Below, in pieces: positions 24,468 to 32,672 of a DNA stretch of 64,000 nucleotides (positions are counted from its first letter, which is position 1; each line of letters starts with the position of its first letter). Source of the DNA: Asticcacaulis currens (GTDB lineage: Bacteria > Pseudomonadota > Alphaproteobacteria > Caulobacterales > Caulobacteraceae); NCBI RefSeq assembly GCF_028550395.1, contig NZ_JAQQKW010000004.1, positions 124,001 through 188,000 of the forward strand. Reading direction: 5' to 3'. A program made the position numbers and the translations under genes. Below the pieces are notes generated by a model. It was not told the origin of the DNA, did no database searches, and worked only from the letters and a program-made list of their open reading frames with translations.

Positions 24468-26740
24468 ACGCATATTATACCGCATACATTGCTCGGGGGA
24501 AGGCCTTGGCAAATCGCGAAGGACTTATTTGGAACCTGGCGCACGACGCCAAGGGTTTAATTCCCAAAGACCAACGGTGGAATATCAGCCGAACCCGCAA
24601 AATCACCCAGGGGCGTATTGCTTGGGTGCGGACGTTGGATACCTATAAGCCAGCGGTAGAACCTTTTAATGCCTATTCACGCAAGGCAGACCTAGAGCCG
24701 GTTGAGCACGGCGCTATGACGCGAGAATGGATCGAATTTTACCTTGCAGTTTTGCTCTGCGCTTTTTTCGATGGCCACCAAAAACCCCATTCGGCTTTGT
24801 GCAATATAGGGCAGCCGATTCGAATACTGGCCTGTTGTTGTCATAAGAAGGCTCCCTGGGAATTAACACCGGAAGACATCCGCCTTGCGTACAATATTGC
24901 GCTCAACATTGGCGAGTCGGGCAAGGTGGCTGTGAATTTACAGACAGTTGTCCGCACCATATTCGATCACAACCACTTGTCGGACTATGGGCCTATGGCG
25001 TCGTATTGCACGCCTTTTGGCGACCCAGAAGCCCTCAGCCGCCACAAGCTCGCCGAACAGCGCCGGCGAACTCAGAACACGCACCGCAAGGCGGCATCGC
25101 GCAAATCGCTCGCGGAAAAGAAGGACCCTGAAAAGCTTCCCGACATGGAGGCGTTCTGGGAACTGGTTCGCATCGTCTTCACTGTAAAACCAAGAAGTTT
25201 TTCTGATGCAGTTCGCTTCCAGCTTGTTGCCCTGATGATATTCTCTGGTTTCAGGGTCGGCGAAGCATTCAGAGTCCCCGTGCGATGCCTCAGGATCAGG
25301 GAGTATTTCGACCGCAAGGGGCGCAATGCCGCAATCAAAGGGGGGATCGGGACCTCTGTGCAAATCCGTTACTTCGCTGAAAAGCAGAGTACGGACAGAG
25401 TTCAGGACGGCTTTGTACTCCTGGAATCATTTCAGGATGTGCCGGACTTATTCGCCAACCCGATCAGTGACATTGTTGAGCGGACCCGCGAGTTGACGCG
25501 GCGACTGCGGGAACGCTTAGAGGCTCAGCTTGAAACCGGTCGGCTGTTTCCAGACCTCGAGCCGGACACGATTGTCCCGGACTGGGATATATATCTACGT
25601 GTGTCAGGCAACATTCAACTGGGTGCATCGCCCCTGCCCACGGCTCTGGTCGAAAAATACCGCGAAACCTTCTCGGAGGACGCGCTTGATAACCTCCGGA
25701 CAAACCAGATCCAAGCCTATAACCGTAAGCCCAACAGAAGAATCTTCGAGTATTTCGAACGTTGGGCAGAGAAAGGCAGCTACGTTTTGTTCCGGAATAA
25801 AGATGGCAAGCCCGTCTTCCCGCATCCAGGCGGCCGCCACTACTTTAGGGTTCAGGATATAGAGCGATACGTAAAGGAATATCTTCCGACTAAGCGACCC
25901 AATCTTGGTGCGTTAGCACTTTCTTCCGGAGGCATCCACTATCCTCACGACTTCCTGTTCCTGTTTCCGACCAGATCTGTCGTCGAGGACCGTGACGGAG
26001 GTATATTGGACGTCGGCAAATATGCTTTCGTTGGACTAGGAAGCGAGCTGGATCTCAATATCCACTTGGGCCTTAATAAGCCGAACATCTTTAGTCGCTA
26101 TGGCCACCCTGACGCTGTCAACTACAAAATCAACCCGCACGACTTCCGTCACCTTCAGAACAACGAACTGTTCCGCGGAGGGGTAAGCGACGCACTTATC
26201 ACACTGAGGTTCGGCCGGCGCTCCGCCTCGCAGAGCCACGTCTATGATCATCGAACACTCGCTGAAGAGTTGGACTACATGGAGGTCCCTGGTGGCGTTG
26301 ACGATACCGTGTTTCCCGGTGCACGCCGCGCTTTCCATTTGGTCAGCCAAGGCAAGGTGCACGGGCCGATCGTCACAGAATTCCGGCGCATCCAGAATGA
26401 CTTTGGAGACCAGGCAGCCGCGGAATACATCGCCAACGAGGCCGGCGGGCTACATGTTACCCCCTACGGCCTCTGTTTGAGCAGTCTGACGGTTGATCCA
26501 TGCCCAAAACAGCTGGAGTGCTTCAATGGTTGTCGGCACCTCGCCCGAACCGGCCTGCCCAGCGAGACGTCATCGCTCCAGGCACTTGAGGACCGACTTA
26601 TCAGCGTCATTGACAAGCTGATGACCCAACCCGCGACCACTGGGGGCTGTCAAAACCAGCTACTTCGAGCCAGGACGCGATTGGAAAACGTACGGAGGGC
26701 ACGGGCCATGGCACCCGACATAAAAGAAACACCTACCTGA
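24464..26740 (+). CDS. ginC: Large tyrosine recombinase GinC
   Basis: At 758 residues this is the largest of the three. The catalytic residues are in 'IFSGFRVGEAFRVPV' near residue 262, 'INPHDFRHLQNNELF' near residue 558, and 'SQSHVYDHRT' near residue 594, where the tyrosine is probably the nucleophile. The long N-terminal and interdomain parts are unlike simple phage integrases. A cysteine cluster, 'CPKQLECFNGCRHLA', lies near the C-terminus and parallels the one in GinB. I chose ATG 24464 (ATGA overlap, GGGAGG upstream); a reading from 24221 would lie inside ginB. The length fits the GInt type. Confidence 0.87.
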   Translation: MNAYYTAYIARGKALANREGLIWNLAHDAKGLIPKDQRWNISRTRKITQGRIAWVRTLDTYKPAVEPFNAYSRKADLEPVEHGAMTREWIEFYLAVLLCAFFDGHQKPHSALCNIGQPIRILACCCHKKAPWELTPEDIRLAYNIALNIGESGKVAVNLQTVVRTIFDHNHLSDYGPMASYCTPFGDPEALSRHKLAEQRRRTQNTHRKAASRKSLAEKKDPEKLPDMEAFWELVRIVFTVKPRSFSDAVRFQLVALMIFSGFRVGEAFRVPVRCLRIREYFDRKGRNAAIKGGIGTSVQIRYFAEKQSTDRVQDGFVLLESFQDVPDLFANPISDIVERTRELTRRLRERLEAQLETGRLFPDLEPDTIVPDWDIYLRVSGNIQLGASPLPTALVEKYRETFSEDALDNLRTNQIQAYNRKPNRRIFEYFERWAEKGSYVLFRNKDGKPVFPHPGGRHYFRVQDIERYVKEYLPTKRPNLGALALSSGGIHYPHDFLFLFPTRSVVEDRDGGILDVGKYAFVGLGSELDLNIHLGLNKPNIFSRYGHPDAVNYKINPHDFRHLQNNELFRGGVSDALITLRFGRRSASQSHVYDHRTLAEELDYMEVPGGVDDTVFPGARRAFHLVSQGKVHGPIVTEFRRIQNDFGDQAAAEYIANEAGGLHVTPYGLCLSSLTVDPCPKQLECFNGCRHLARTGLPSETSSLQALEDRLISVIDKLMTQPATTGGCQNQLLRARTRLENVRRARAMAPDIKETPT

Positions 26741-26794
26741 ATTTACAGCTCGTGACGCTTTTTTTCCTCATGCGCTCAATAAGGAAACAACAAT

Positions 26795-27265
26795 ATGGAT
26801 GACCCCAAACTCGACCATCTGAGGCAACTGCTGGAGCAATTCCTCGAAGCGGACATGGACATCACTGCATCGGCGCTGGTAGCCGCTTCGCATAAGTTCA
26901 AGCACCCCTCTGATATCACCCGGCCTGTTAACCGCGGTCCCCTTTTCCATGAGTATCGCCAGCGCCAAGCACGACTACGGGACTTGGCGCGGAAAACCGA
27001 CAAGAACGCCAAGGGCAAGCTCCTTGCCCGCCTCGCAGGCACCGAAGAGAATCTAATGCTCATGGTGCGGCGAAATGAACTTCTGATCGCCACAGTACGA
27101 AGCCTTATCCGTACGGTCGGGACAACTCAAGGTCTGAAGGGCTGGCTGACCATGTCCGCCGACTATGCAGCACTGAGGAAGGAATTGGAGGCTATGGGAG
27201 CTATTCCTTCAGCGGACCCACTGCCCCTCAGACCGGTTGCCCCGAGCCGTAAATCGGAGTGTTAG
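26795..27265 (+). CDS. ginD: Small GinD protein
   Basis: This 156-residue protein is the fourth gene of the operon. 'QLLEQFLEADMDITASALVA' near the N-terminus looks like the small helical DNA-binding segment of GinD and of Tn554 TnpC-type proteins. A basic stretch, 'EYRQRQARLRDLARKTDKNA', and a long helical region follow. The start has an AAGGAA ribosome binding site. It lies 54 bases after ginC, so it is the only gene of the four without overlap. A hairpin follows at 27283-27309. Published GInts require it for excision and integration. Confidence 0.78.
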   Translation: MDDPKLDHLRQLLEQFLEADMDITASALVAASHKFKHPSDITRPVNRGPLFHEYRQRQARLRDLARKTDKNAKGKLLARLAGTEENLMLMVRRNELLIATVRSLIRTVGTTQGLKGWLTMSADYAALRKELEAMGAIPSADPLPLRPVAPSRKSEC

Positions 27266-27282
27266 TCTGTGATCTCGTAAAG

Positions 27283-27309
27283 TGGGCGCGGCTGAAAAGG
27301 TCGCGCCCA
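27283..27309 (+). terminator. Hairpin at the end of the gin operon
   Basis: TGGGCGCG at 27283-27290 pairs perfectly with CGCGCCCA at 27302-27309. The downstream sequence is GC-poor and includes a T-run (TTTTTT) about 22 bases on. It probably ends the ginABCD transcript. Confidence 0.65.
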
Positions 27310-27379
27310 TCGCTCTGAAACAGGGAAATTTTTTGTCGAGCCGGATATCAGGCCTTAAGAAAGTATCGGTGCAGGTCAG

Positions 27380-27625
27380 TTAATGATCCGCTTCATCAGC
27401 CAGACGTGCGATAAAATCTGCAGGGGTCACCCCGATCGCTCGCAATACTGTAAGCAGCTCAATGACGTCGAGGAGCCGATCGCCGCCTTCGTATTTCGAC
27501 ACGAAAGACTGTGGACGCCCGAGTTTGTCTGCGAGACCATATTGCGTAAGGCCTGCGGCCAACCGCGCATCTCGTAGCATGGACTGCAGCATAATTTGCT
27601 GAGGGGAATGAACGCTCTTCTTCAT
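27380..27625 (-). CDS. Small XRE-family regulator in the island cargo
   Basis: This 81-residue protein is almost wholly a helix-turn-helix domain: 'LRDARLAAGLTQYGLADKLG' and 'RPQSFVSKYEGGDRLLDVIE' at about residues 17-56, followed by a short helical tail. It is convergent with the gin operon and divergent from the 154-residue protein gene. It could control the cargo or the gin genes. No toxin partner is adjacent. Confidence 0.82.
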   Translation of the reverse strand: MKKSVHSPQQIMLQSMLRDARLAAGLTQYGLADKLGRPQSFVSKYEGGDRLLDVIELLTVLRAIGVTPADFIARLADEADH

Positions 27626-27714
27626 CGCTCACGACTTGCGTTGGTGAGCGAAAGCATCTAATCCCGTTTCAGGATGATCCCGAATTAGGATCATTATGGC
27701 AGTGGCTTAGGTCG

Positions 27715-28179
27715 ATGGATTATCAGTTTTATCAAGACAGGCAAACTTGCCTTCTTTTAATCGATGAAGTCGGCATTGAAGTACCGATCCGTCGTTCGGT
27801 CTGCACGGCATTAAAGCTGCAGACTCAGGCCGGTGTGGATTTCAAATTAAAAGATCCTTTTGAGACGATATCTCAAATCGTCCTTGCCAGCTTAGACTCA
27901 AAATTCGTTCCGCCCAGTGAGGCCCAAGTTAACTATGTCTGCGTCATTGCGCGTGCACTAAACATCCCGGTGACGCCGGATACTGTATCTACAAAGGCAA
28001 GCTGCCACAATTTCATCTCAGCTTATGTAGACGATTTTAGACGCCGATTTGAGCAACCCGATAGCGTTGCTAGCAAGCCTAAGAAAAAACGTAGAACCGC
28101 TTCAAAAAATTCGCGCGCCCGAGAAGCAAATTTGATCGAAATTGCGACAGAACGCAACCAAAGTATCCCAAGGGATTGA
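27715..28179 (+). CDS. Unknown 154-residue island protein
   Basis: I do not recognise the family. The N-terminus ('MDYQFYQDRQTCLLLIDE') is beta-rich. The middle, 'VPPSEAQVNYVCVIARALNI', resembles a short helical motif found in several DNA-processing proteins. The C-terminus is very basic ('KPKKKRRTASKN') and ends in 'SRAREANLIEIATERNQSIP'. The final 20 or so residues recur, with changes, at the end of a 41-residue protein at 28533-28658. The gene ends inside the first copy of the AT-rich repeat, so its 3' end is part of the island end. No ribosome binding site stands out. Confidence 0.62.
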   Translation: MDYQFYQDRQTCLLLIDEVGIEVPIRRSVCTALKLQTQAGVDFKLKDPFETISQIVLASLDSKFVPPSEAQVNYVCVIARALNIPVTPDTVSTKASCHNFISAYVDDFRRRFEQPDSVASKPKKKRRTASKNSRAREANLIEIATERNQSIPRD

Positions 28180-28386
28180 TAAAGTACGAGACCCCAAATT
28201 CGCTTCATGATATTCAGCGGCCTTCAAATCTAGAAAACATTTCAACTTAAAAATAAAATCGAAATTGCCACGGTTCATGTATTCGCGTTTCTCTCGCAGT
28301 TTTTTGAAGCGTAGCTCTAGCATCATTTTCGTTGCAAATCTGGTTCTAGGCAGAATGCATAACCATCACATCCATGTCTGAACCAG
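28101..28386 (+). repeat. AT-rich island end, copy 1
   Basis: This segment aligns with 28581-28857. Shared pieces include the coding end of the small proteins, 'TTGATCGAA', 'CTTCAAATC', 'CATTTTCGTTGCAA' and 'TTCTAGGCA' followed by 'ATGCATA'. It ends in an att-like CCATCACATCCATG...CAG, which is more diverged from the left site than copy 2 is. Confidence 0.65.
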
Positions 28387-28532
28387 ATTTGGAGCTGTCG
28401 GTACGCATTGTGGGAAATGCTAGTGATCAGGTTCATGGCCGTTGCGCATTTTTGTCACGTAAGCGCAATGACGACAGTATCAACCAACCGCAACCAATAT
28501 AAACACAAAATCCTAACCTACATAAGGTTTGG

Positions 28533-28658
28533 ATGCGCAACGCCAACCTAACCTGCTCATATTGCGAAACCGTGAACCAGTTCAAAATCTCCCGCGCCCG
28601 TGAAGCAGGTTTGATCGAAGGCGCGGCAGAGCAGAACCGAAGTATTCCAAATGATTGA
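28533..28658 (+). CDS. 41-residue CxxC small protein sharing the end of the 154-residue protein
   Basis: ATG 28533 follows ATAAGGTTTGG, a fair ribosome binding site. The peptide starts MRNANLTCSYCETVNQF, with one CxxC, and ends in 'SRAREAGLIEGAAEQNRSIP'. That tail matches the tail of the 154-residue island protein at about two thirds of positions and lies in copy 2 of the duplicated island end. It may be a genuine small zinc-binding protein, or a chance fusion of a remnant tail to new upstream sequence. The frame is closed by a stop codon at 28500, so it is not the rest of a longer gene. Confidence 0.45.
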   Translation: MRNANLTCSYCETVNQFKISRAREAGLIEGAAEQNRSIPND

Positions 28659-28857
28659 TAGAGTACAAGTCCGCAACTTCGCGTCATGACGCTTGGCGGT
28701 CTTCAAATCGAGCAACAATATTAATAAGAAATTGCAGCGCCTCAATTAGTTGTTTTTCGCTGGCTATTTTTTAAATCGTAACTCGAGCAATTCATTTTCG
28801 TTGCAAGCATATCTGCTTCTAGGCATTATGCATAGCAATCACGCCCGGAATGGGCAG
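28581..28857 (+). repeat. AT-rich island end, copy 2 with putative attR
   Basis: This second diverged copy of the island end spans 277 bases against 286 in copy 1. It ends with CAATCACGCCCGGAATGGGC followed by AG (28836-28857), which pairs with the left site at 21681-21706. Chromosomal-looking sequence and the vapBC pair follow. Confidence 0.65.
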
Positions 28858-29080
28858 AAGTTAGGCTCACATTTGTTGCGTTCTGTGCGTCAAAATGCGC
28901 AACTCCGCGCCTGCCGCCGACGCTCGCCCACAAGCCGATTTCGGCAAAACCAACCGCCGGAGCGAACTCAACCGTGGATAACACCTGGGCGCAACGTCGG
29001 TGGCGGTACAAAACCGAACGGTAATCTGGAGTGAGAAACATGTAACTCCACACGACTTTCTAAGAAACGGTGACGCTAAA
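28858..29080. other. Short gap after the island
   Basis: There is no gene here. This is flanking chromosomal DNA between the putative attR and the convergent 3' end of vapC. Confidence 0.4.
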
Positions 29081-29500
29081 TTAGTTCGCCATCGGGTCTG
29101 ACGAAAGCCAGTCCTCGCTACGAAGCCCTTCAACGCGGGAGAACTCACTCAAATTTCCAGTGACAACAACCAAGCCTCTGCTTCGGGCATGACCTGCAAT
29201 TAGTACATCATAACCGCCAATCGGAGTACCCCTACGTTCCAAGGACGCTCGAATGTCTGCGGCGTGGGCGGCAGCCTCTGGCCCAAATGGAATCACCTCG
29301 AGCCGCGCAGCAAACTGTTCGACCTTTGTTCGGTTAAAAGCCGGGCGGTCAGACTTTTCAGCACCGTGCAACAGTTCCGCCATTACTATTGTGGAGATGC
29401 AAAGCCCATCAGCTTCAGCGTTGAACCGTTCGCGGATTGACTGCGGCCGGTCTCGGAGCACTCTGATGCATAGATTTGTATCAAGCATATATCGAAGCAT
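29081..29500 (-). CDS. vapC: VapC PIN-domain toxin
   Basis: This 139-residue protein is a PIN-domain ribonuclease of the VapC type. The acidic metal ligands are placed as in VapC: 'YMLDTNLCIRVL' at the N-terminus, glutamate in 'VMAELLHGAEKS', and aspartate in 'GGYDVLIAGHARSRGLVVVT'. It is expected to cleave RNA, often tRNA, when the antitoxin is lost. The ATG overlaps the VapB stop by one base (TAATG), so the pair is translationally coupled. It is adjacent to the right end of the GInt-like island but lies outside it. Confidence 0.92.
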   Translation of the reverse strand: MLRYMLDTNLCIRVLRDRPQSIRERFNAEADGLCISTIVMAELLHGAEKSDRPAFNRTKVEQFAARLEVIPFGPEAAAHAADIRASLERRGTPIGGYDVLIAGHARSRGLVVVTGNLSEFSRVEGLRSEDWLSSDPMAN

Positions 29501-29721
29501 TAGAAGCGCTCGCGGACTTCTTCTGTCGGTTGGTCGCGCTCGCCAAGATCAATGCCTGGGGCCGCAAAAAAATCGTCCCAAACGCTGTTCGACGGCACGA
29601 TGATACGACGCCCCCCTTCCCTCAAAATAGTTACGTCTTTGACCCCTTCTGGAAAAGCCACGTCCTTAGGTAAGCGAACTGCTTGCGAGCGATTCGAGTG
29701 AAATAAGGTTGTGCGAGCCAT
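29500..29721 (-). CDS. vapB: VapB antitoxin
   Basis: This 73-residue protein has an AbrB/SpoVT-type swapped-hairpin N-terminus ('TTLFHSNRSQAVRLPKDVAF') and 'RRIIVPSNSVWDDFFAAPG' at the toxin-binding end. It should neutralise VapC and, as a complex, repress its own promoter. The upstream region carries the repeated element GGGATAT at about 29763 and 29777, a possible operator. The start has a fair ribosome binding site (GGAGGTG). Confidence 0.9.
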   Translation of the reverse strand: MARTTLFHSNRSQAVRLPKDVAFPEGVKDVTILREGGRRIIVPSNSVWDDFFAAPGIDLGERDQPTEEVRERF

Positions 29722-30064
29722 GATACACCTCCAGGAGTTTACCTTAAACTAATCATAACATGGGATATGTCAACGGGATATACATAACAAATATCGTGGG
29801 AGATGATCCCCATCCTAGTTTCTAGCTCGCTGAAGCATTGGCGATTATTCCTTCGCGGACAGAAAGAGATGGGTGGAGCTTTATATAACGCTTAGCAAGA
29901 AGACCGGCAAACGCGTGGTTCCGCGCCACGGCTATCGCGATCGTGATTAGGAACCGCGCGCCAGTACCATCGAACTGCGCGCCCCTCAAACTTCGCAAAA
30001 CAGTTATCTTCCAAGCTTTCTGAAGCCGCGGCGCACGGCACAGAGGGTGCTAACACCTTGCGAC
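29722..30064. other. Intergenic region upstream of vapB
   Basis: It holds the vapB promoter region with two GGGATAT repeats around 29763-29785. The rest has no gene that I can support. Short open frames here lack ribosome binding sites. Confidence 0.4.
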
Positions 30065-30415
30065 CTACTCGCCGAAAGCGCGGACGCTCTTATTGCCGCC
30101 AGTGCCTAGAAAATATGAGCCTCCCGATAACCGCCAGAAGGTATCCAACACTGGCCCCCCTACCGCTGGAGCCACAGAGGGGTATATGAATAAGATTAGG
30201 GTTCCAGCGAGAACCAGAAGGTTTGGCCAATCTCCGGTGCCCGACCAGGATTGAATGGCCATAAAGCAGAGACACCAGAAAATGACGGCTGTAGAGATGA
30301 CTAAAATAAGGCGCATGATGAGTTGCGACATAGGGGTCTGACTTCTAAATTCCATCCACACCACAATGCCGGCGACCGCAACGCCTGTAAAAATCATATA
30401 GACTAGAAGCCCCAC
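30065..30415 (-). CDS. Small polytopic membrane protein
   Basis: This 116-residue protein has three hydrophobic segments at about residues 3-20, 33-55 and 65-85. Short loops and a soluble glycine-rich tail ('SGGSYFLGTGGNKS') follow. I do not recognise the family. The frame is clean and base composition fits coding sequence, but no strong ribosome binding site is seen before the ATG at 30415. It stands alone between two gene-poor stretches, so function cannot be inferred from context. Confidence 0.5.
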   Translation of the reverse strand: MGLLVYMIFTGVAVAGIVVWMEFRSQTPMSQLIMRLILVISTAVIFWCLCFMAIQSWSGTGDWPNLLVLAGTLILFIYPSVAPAVGGPVLDTFWRLSGGSYFLGTGGNKSVRAFGE

Positions 30416-31184
30416 GCGTTCTCCCTCCCCGATTTAACTTGGTCGTCTCTTCCACGGAATCGCCCAAAAATCGAATTTATCCGACCCACTACCTATGCGG
30501 CCTCATAAAAATTACCGAATTCTTTTCGCGCAGTAAAAAAATACCTTGTCCAAACTTGGCTAGGGCGCATGCCAAATCAGCTCCGGACACGCAGATAGAA
30601 AGACCACTCTTCTCACTGTAACAGGTCGCGACCCTACAAAGCACCGGGTTGCAACACCTGACCGCCGCGAATTGCAGCGGGATGCAACAGCTTGCAACAC
30701 GTTCAATCCGCGAAATTCGGGCATGATTGGCCCGGTCCATTATGGACCTCCGTTCGATGGAATTTCGCATGTCTCTCTTCGCCCGCAGAGCTGTTCCAAG
30801 CGCCGGTCTGGTCGCCGCGGCAGCCCGTTACGTGTTGGCTGTGACGTCGGGCTTAAGCCTGTGGCACTGGTGGGCACGGCGGCTCATCACAGGGGCCGCT
30901 ACGGCGATGCGCAGAGTTATTCCGCCCGTGCCGTCCTGATGCGGCCGGACGACTCCTGCGACATACACCTGATCGGTTTGTCGGGCACGGTCATCTCTCC
31001 CAACAGCAACCTGCCGAGCCCTCTCGGCCGGCTGCAAACGGGCGCCGGTTTAACCCGTCCCCGCAAGGATTAAGCCCGACTGTCCTGGCCGGGCGTGCCA
31101 CACGATCAGAGCGAAATCCTCAAAGACCTTGTGTTGCCTTTAGCTTCTCCCGACGTCTTTTTCCTCCACACAAAGGATAATCCC
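30416..31184. other. Gap of about 770 bp with no supported gene
   Basis: Several frames are open, for example 30672-31073 on the plus strand, but none has a recognisable domain, a ribosome binding site or convincing composition. A short dyad, GGTCCATTATGGACC, lies at about 30734-30748, and the element TTGCAACA recurs around 30650-30700. The AAAGGA before 31185 is the ribosome binding site of the next gene. Confidence 0.4.
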
Positions 31185-32207
31185 ATGCGTAAAACCCATC
31201 TACTGTCGGCATGCGGCCTCATTACGCTCATCCTGGCCGCTGGCGCCGCCTATGCCCTACCGCCGGGATACAACCGCAACTTGGCGCGCCAACAATTGGC
31301 TAACATGGCGCAGGTTGCCTATGCCAAGAAAATGGTCACTCTTCAGGAAGCCCAGTCGATGGGCGTGCGTCTTGCAACCAGCGACCGCTTCGTCGACGAC
31401 CATGTTAACGAAATGCAACGAGTCGGCGTGGATCTCGGTACACCCCTTCTCGGAACAAGCGGGGCCGGGGTTTTGGACGCCATCACCGCAGCGCAGGCCG
31501 CTGTCAGCGGAAGACGTACCGGTGTCTCGACGACCGTAACTCCCGGAGTTGCCGGCCCGACGCAACGCGCCGACGCCCAGACCACGGTGACCAATGCCCA
31601 GAACACGTTGACCGGGTCTCGCAACGTAACTGCACCTGCCTTGACCTCGGTCACCGAACGGACGCGCACCCCCGGGCGCGACAACTCGATGATTTCCGAT
31701 GTCGATAATCCCGGCATCTGGGACTGGTTGACGAAGTCCGATGCCGACATGCAGGCCGAATGGGACAAAAAGTATGGCCCTAAGCCGCCTTGTGGCGACG
31801 ATGGCGACGTCATGTGTGGTTATAGATTCACCGGTGGCGGGGCCAGCCGGCCGAACCCAGAGGGCAACCCGCGCCGAGCGCTGCCGACTGACTTGACTGC
31901 CAATGATGTGAAAAATCCCCGTAACGGCAGCCATGTCACAAACCCAGCGCCGGATGATGGTACGGGTGCAACGGCGGGCGTGGACCGAACAGCTCCGATC
32001 CCGACCCTCCCTGGTGGTGGCGTAGTCAATCCTGGCGGTCCTGAGAATGTTCGCACGCCGGTTAAGGTAGATGGCAAGGTGCCGATCATCGACAACACCA
32101 ATGTCATTAATCCCGACCGCTCAAACGGCAACCCGACCGAACCTGGCCAAGCCGGCGGTGGCGCTCAGGGCAATGTCGGGACCCCGGGCGGCAAAAAGAA
32201 CGAGTAG
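31185..32207 (+). CDS. Secreted low-complexity protein of unknown function
   Basis: This 340-residue protein begins with a Sec signal peptide, 'MRKTHLLSACGLITLILAA', with likely cleavage after 'AYA'. A helical segment follows ('ARQQLANMAQVAYAKKMVTL'). The rest is rich in Gly, Pro, Asn and Thr and of low complexity. It includes a cysteine pair, 'PPCGDDGDVMCGYRFTGGGA', near residues 205-224, and ends in 'GNVGTPGGKKNE'. I chose ATG 31185 over an upstream in-frame reading because it has a good ribosome binding site and puts the signal peptide at the N-terminus. It may be an envelope or surface protein. A terminator follows. Confidence 0.75.
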   Translation: MRKTHLLSACGLITLILAAGAAYALPPGYNRNLARQQLANMAQVAYAKKMVTLQEAQSMGVRLATSDRFVDDHVNEMQRVGVDLGTPLLGTSGAGVLDAITAAQAAVSGRRTGVSTTVTPGVAGPTQRADAQTTVTNAQNTLTGSRNVTAPALTSVTERTRTPGRDNSMISDVDNPGIWDWLTKSDADMQAEWDKKYGPKPPCGDDGDVMCGYRFTGGGASRPNPEGNPRRALPTDLTANDVKNPRNGSHVTNPAPDDGTGATAGVDRTAPIPTLPGGGVVNPGGPENVRTPVKVDGKVPIIDNTNVINPDRSNGNPTEPGQAGGGAQGNVGTPGGKKNE

Positions 32208-32226
32208 GTCTAAGGGAGTGGCTCGC

Positions 32227-32251
32227 CGTCGGGATGTCGATCATCCCGACG
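32227..32251 (+). terminator. Hairpin after the secreted protein gene
   Basis: CGTCGGGATG at 32227-32236 pairs perfectly with CATCCCGACG at 32242-32251 around a 5-base loop. A T-run is lacking, but the stem is strong and well placed 20 bases after the stop. Confidence 0.6.
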
Positions 32252-32672
32252 CGGGTCCCTTACATAGGTGCGAGGAAGGCTGTTTGGGCGGGCTTTGCAA
32301 AGGTGAAGAAATGGGTCTCCCATGCAGAATTTGTTGTGCTTCATAGGGGGCCGACTGAAACAAGGATGAAACCGAAGTCAGCATGCACGAAAGTAAAGGA
32401 TTGCGCGCATAACTGACGGTGTTGTGAGCCTGTTTCCTATAGCGGGGCCATGAGGGCGCAGACGATCGGTGGATACCCGTTTAGCCGGAGCCTCCAGCGG
32501 CAAAAAATCCGGCGCTAGCTTTGAGTGGGGAGGTTGGTGGGTCATGGGTTGGAAAGTCGTTGCAATAATGACTTTGCGTGGCATGCTCGCCCCAACCGTC
32601 CCATTCGGGATCGGACTGGCGAAAAGCCGTTAATAGTTTTTGCGTCGTCACCACTATCTTAGAGATGCCTGC
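32252..32672. other. Intergenic region before the M16 peptidase
   Basis: About 420 bases with no supported gene. The downstream end must hold the promoter of the M16 gene. I see no obvious repeat or RNA. Confidence 0.4.

Larger units (their letters stand above)
21681..28857 (+). mobile_element. GInt-type genomic island (ginABCD) with a tiny cargo
   Basis: The island has three adjacent tyrosine recombinase genes of increasing size, a small fourth gene, a short cargo and an AT-rich 3' end. This is the tripartite plan described for GInts. Imperfect direct repeats bound it: CAATCACTGCC... at 21681-21706 and CAATCACGCCC... at 28836-28857. The cargo between ginD and the first 3'-end copy is under 1 kb, shorter than the 2.5-70 kb reported for GInts. 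The 3' end is present twice. Recombinase-in-trio (RIT) elements and Tn554 relatives are alternative readings. The layout is seen; the boundaries are inferred. Confidence 0.72.

Noticed and set aside
21763-26740. A Tn554-like transposon
   Set aside because: Tn554 has two recombinases and TnpC with different sizes; here three recombinases overlap in sequence, and the layout fits GInts better. RIT elements remain an alternative.
27266-29060. CRISPR-like array suspected from repeated AT-rich segments
   Set aside because: Only two diverged copies of about 280 bp occur, with no short regular repeat and spacer pattern.
30690-30760. A dyad (GGTCCATTATGGACC) as a riboswitch or attenuator
   Set aside because: It is short and isolated, with no downstream gene close enough for control.
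30672-31073. Open frame of 133 residues in a gene-poor gap
   Set aside because: No ribosome binding site, no known domain, biased composition, and frames on the other strand are equally open.
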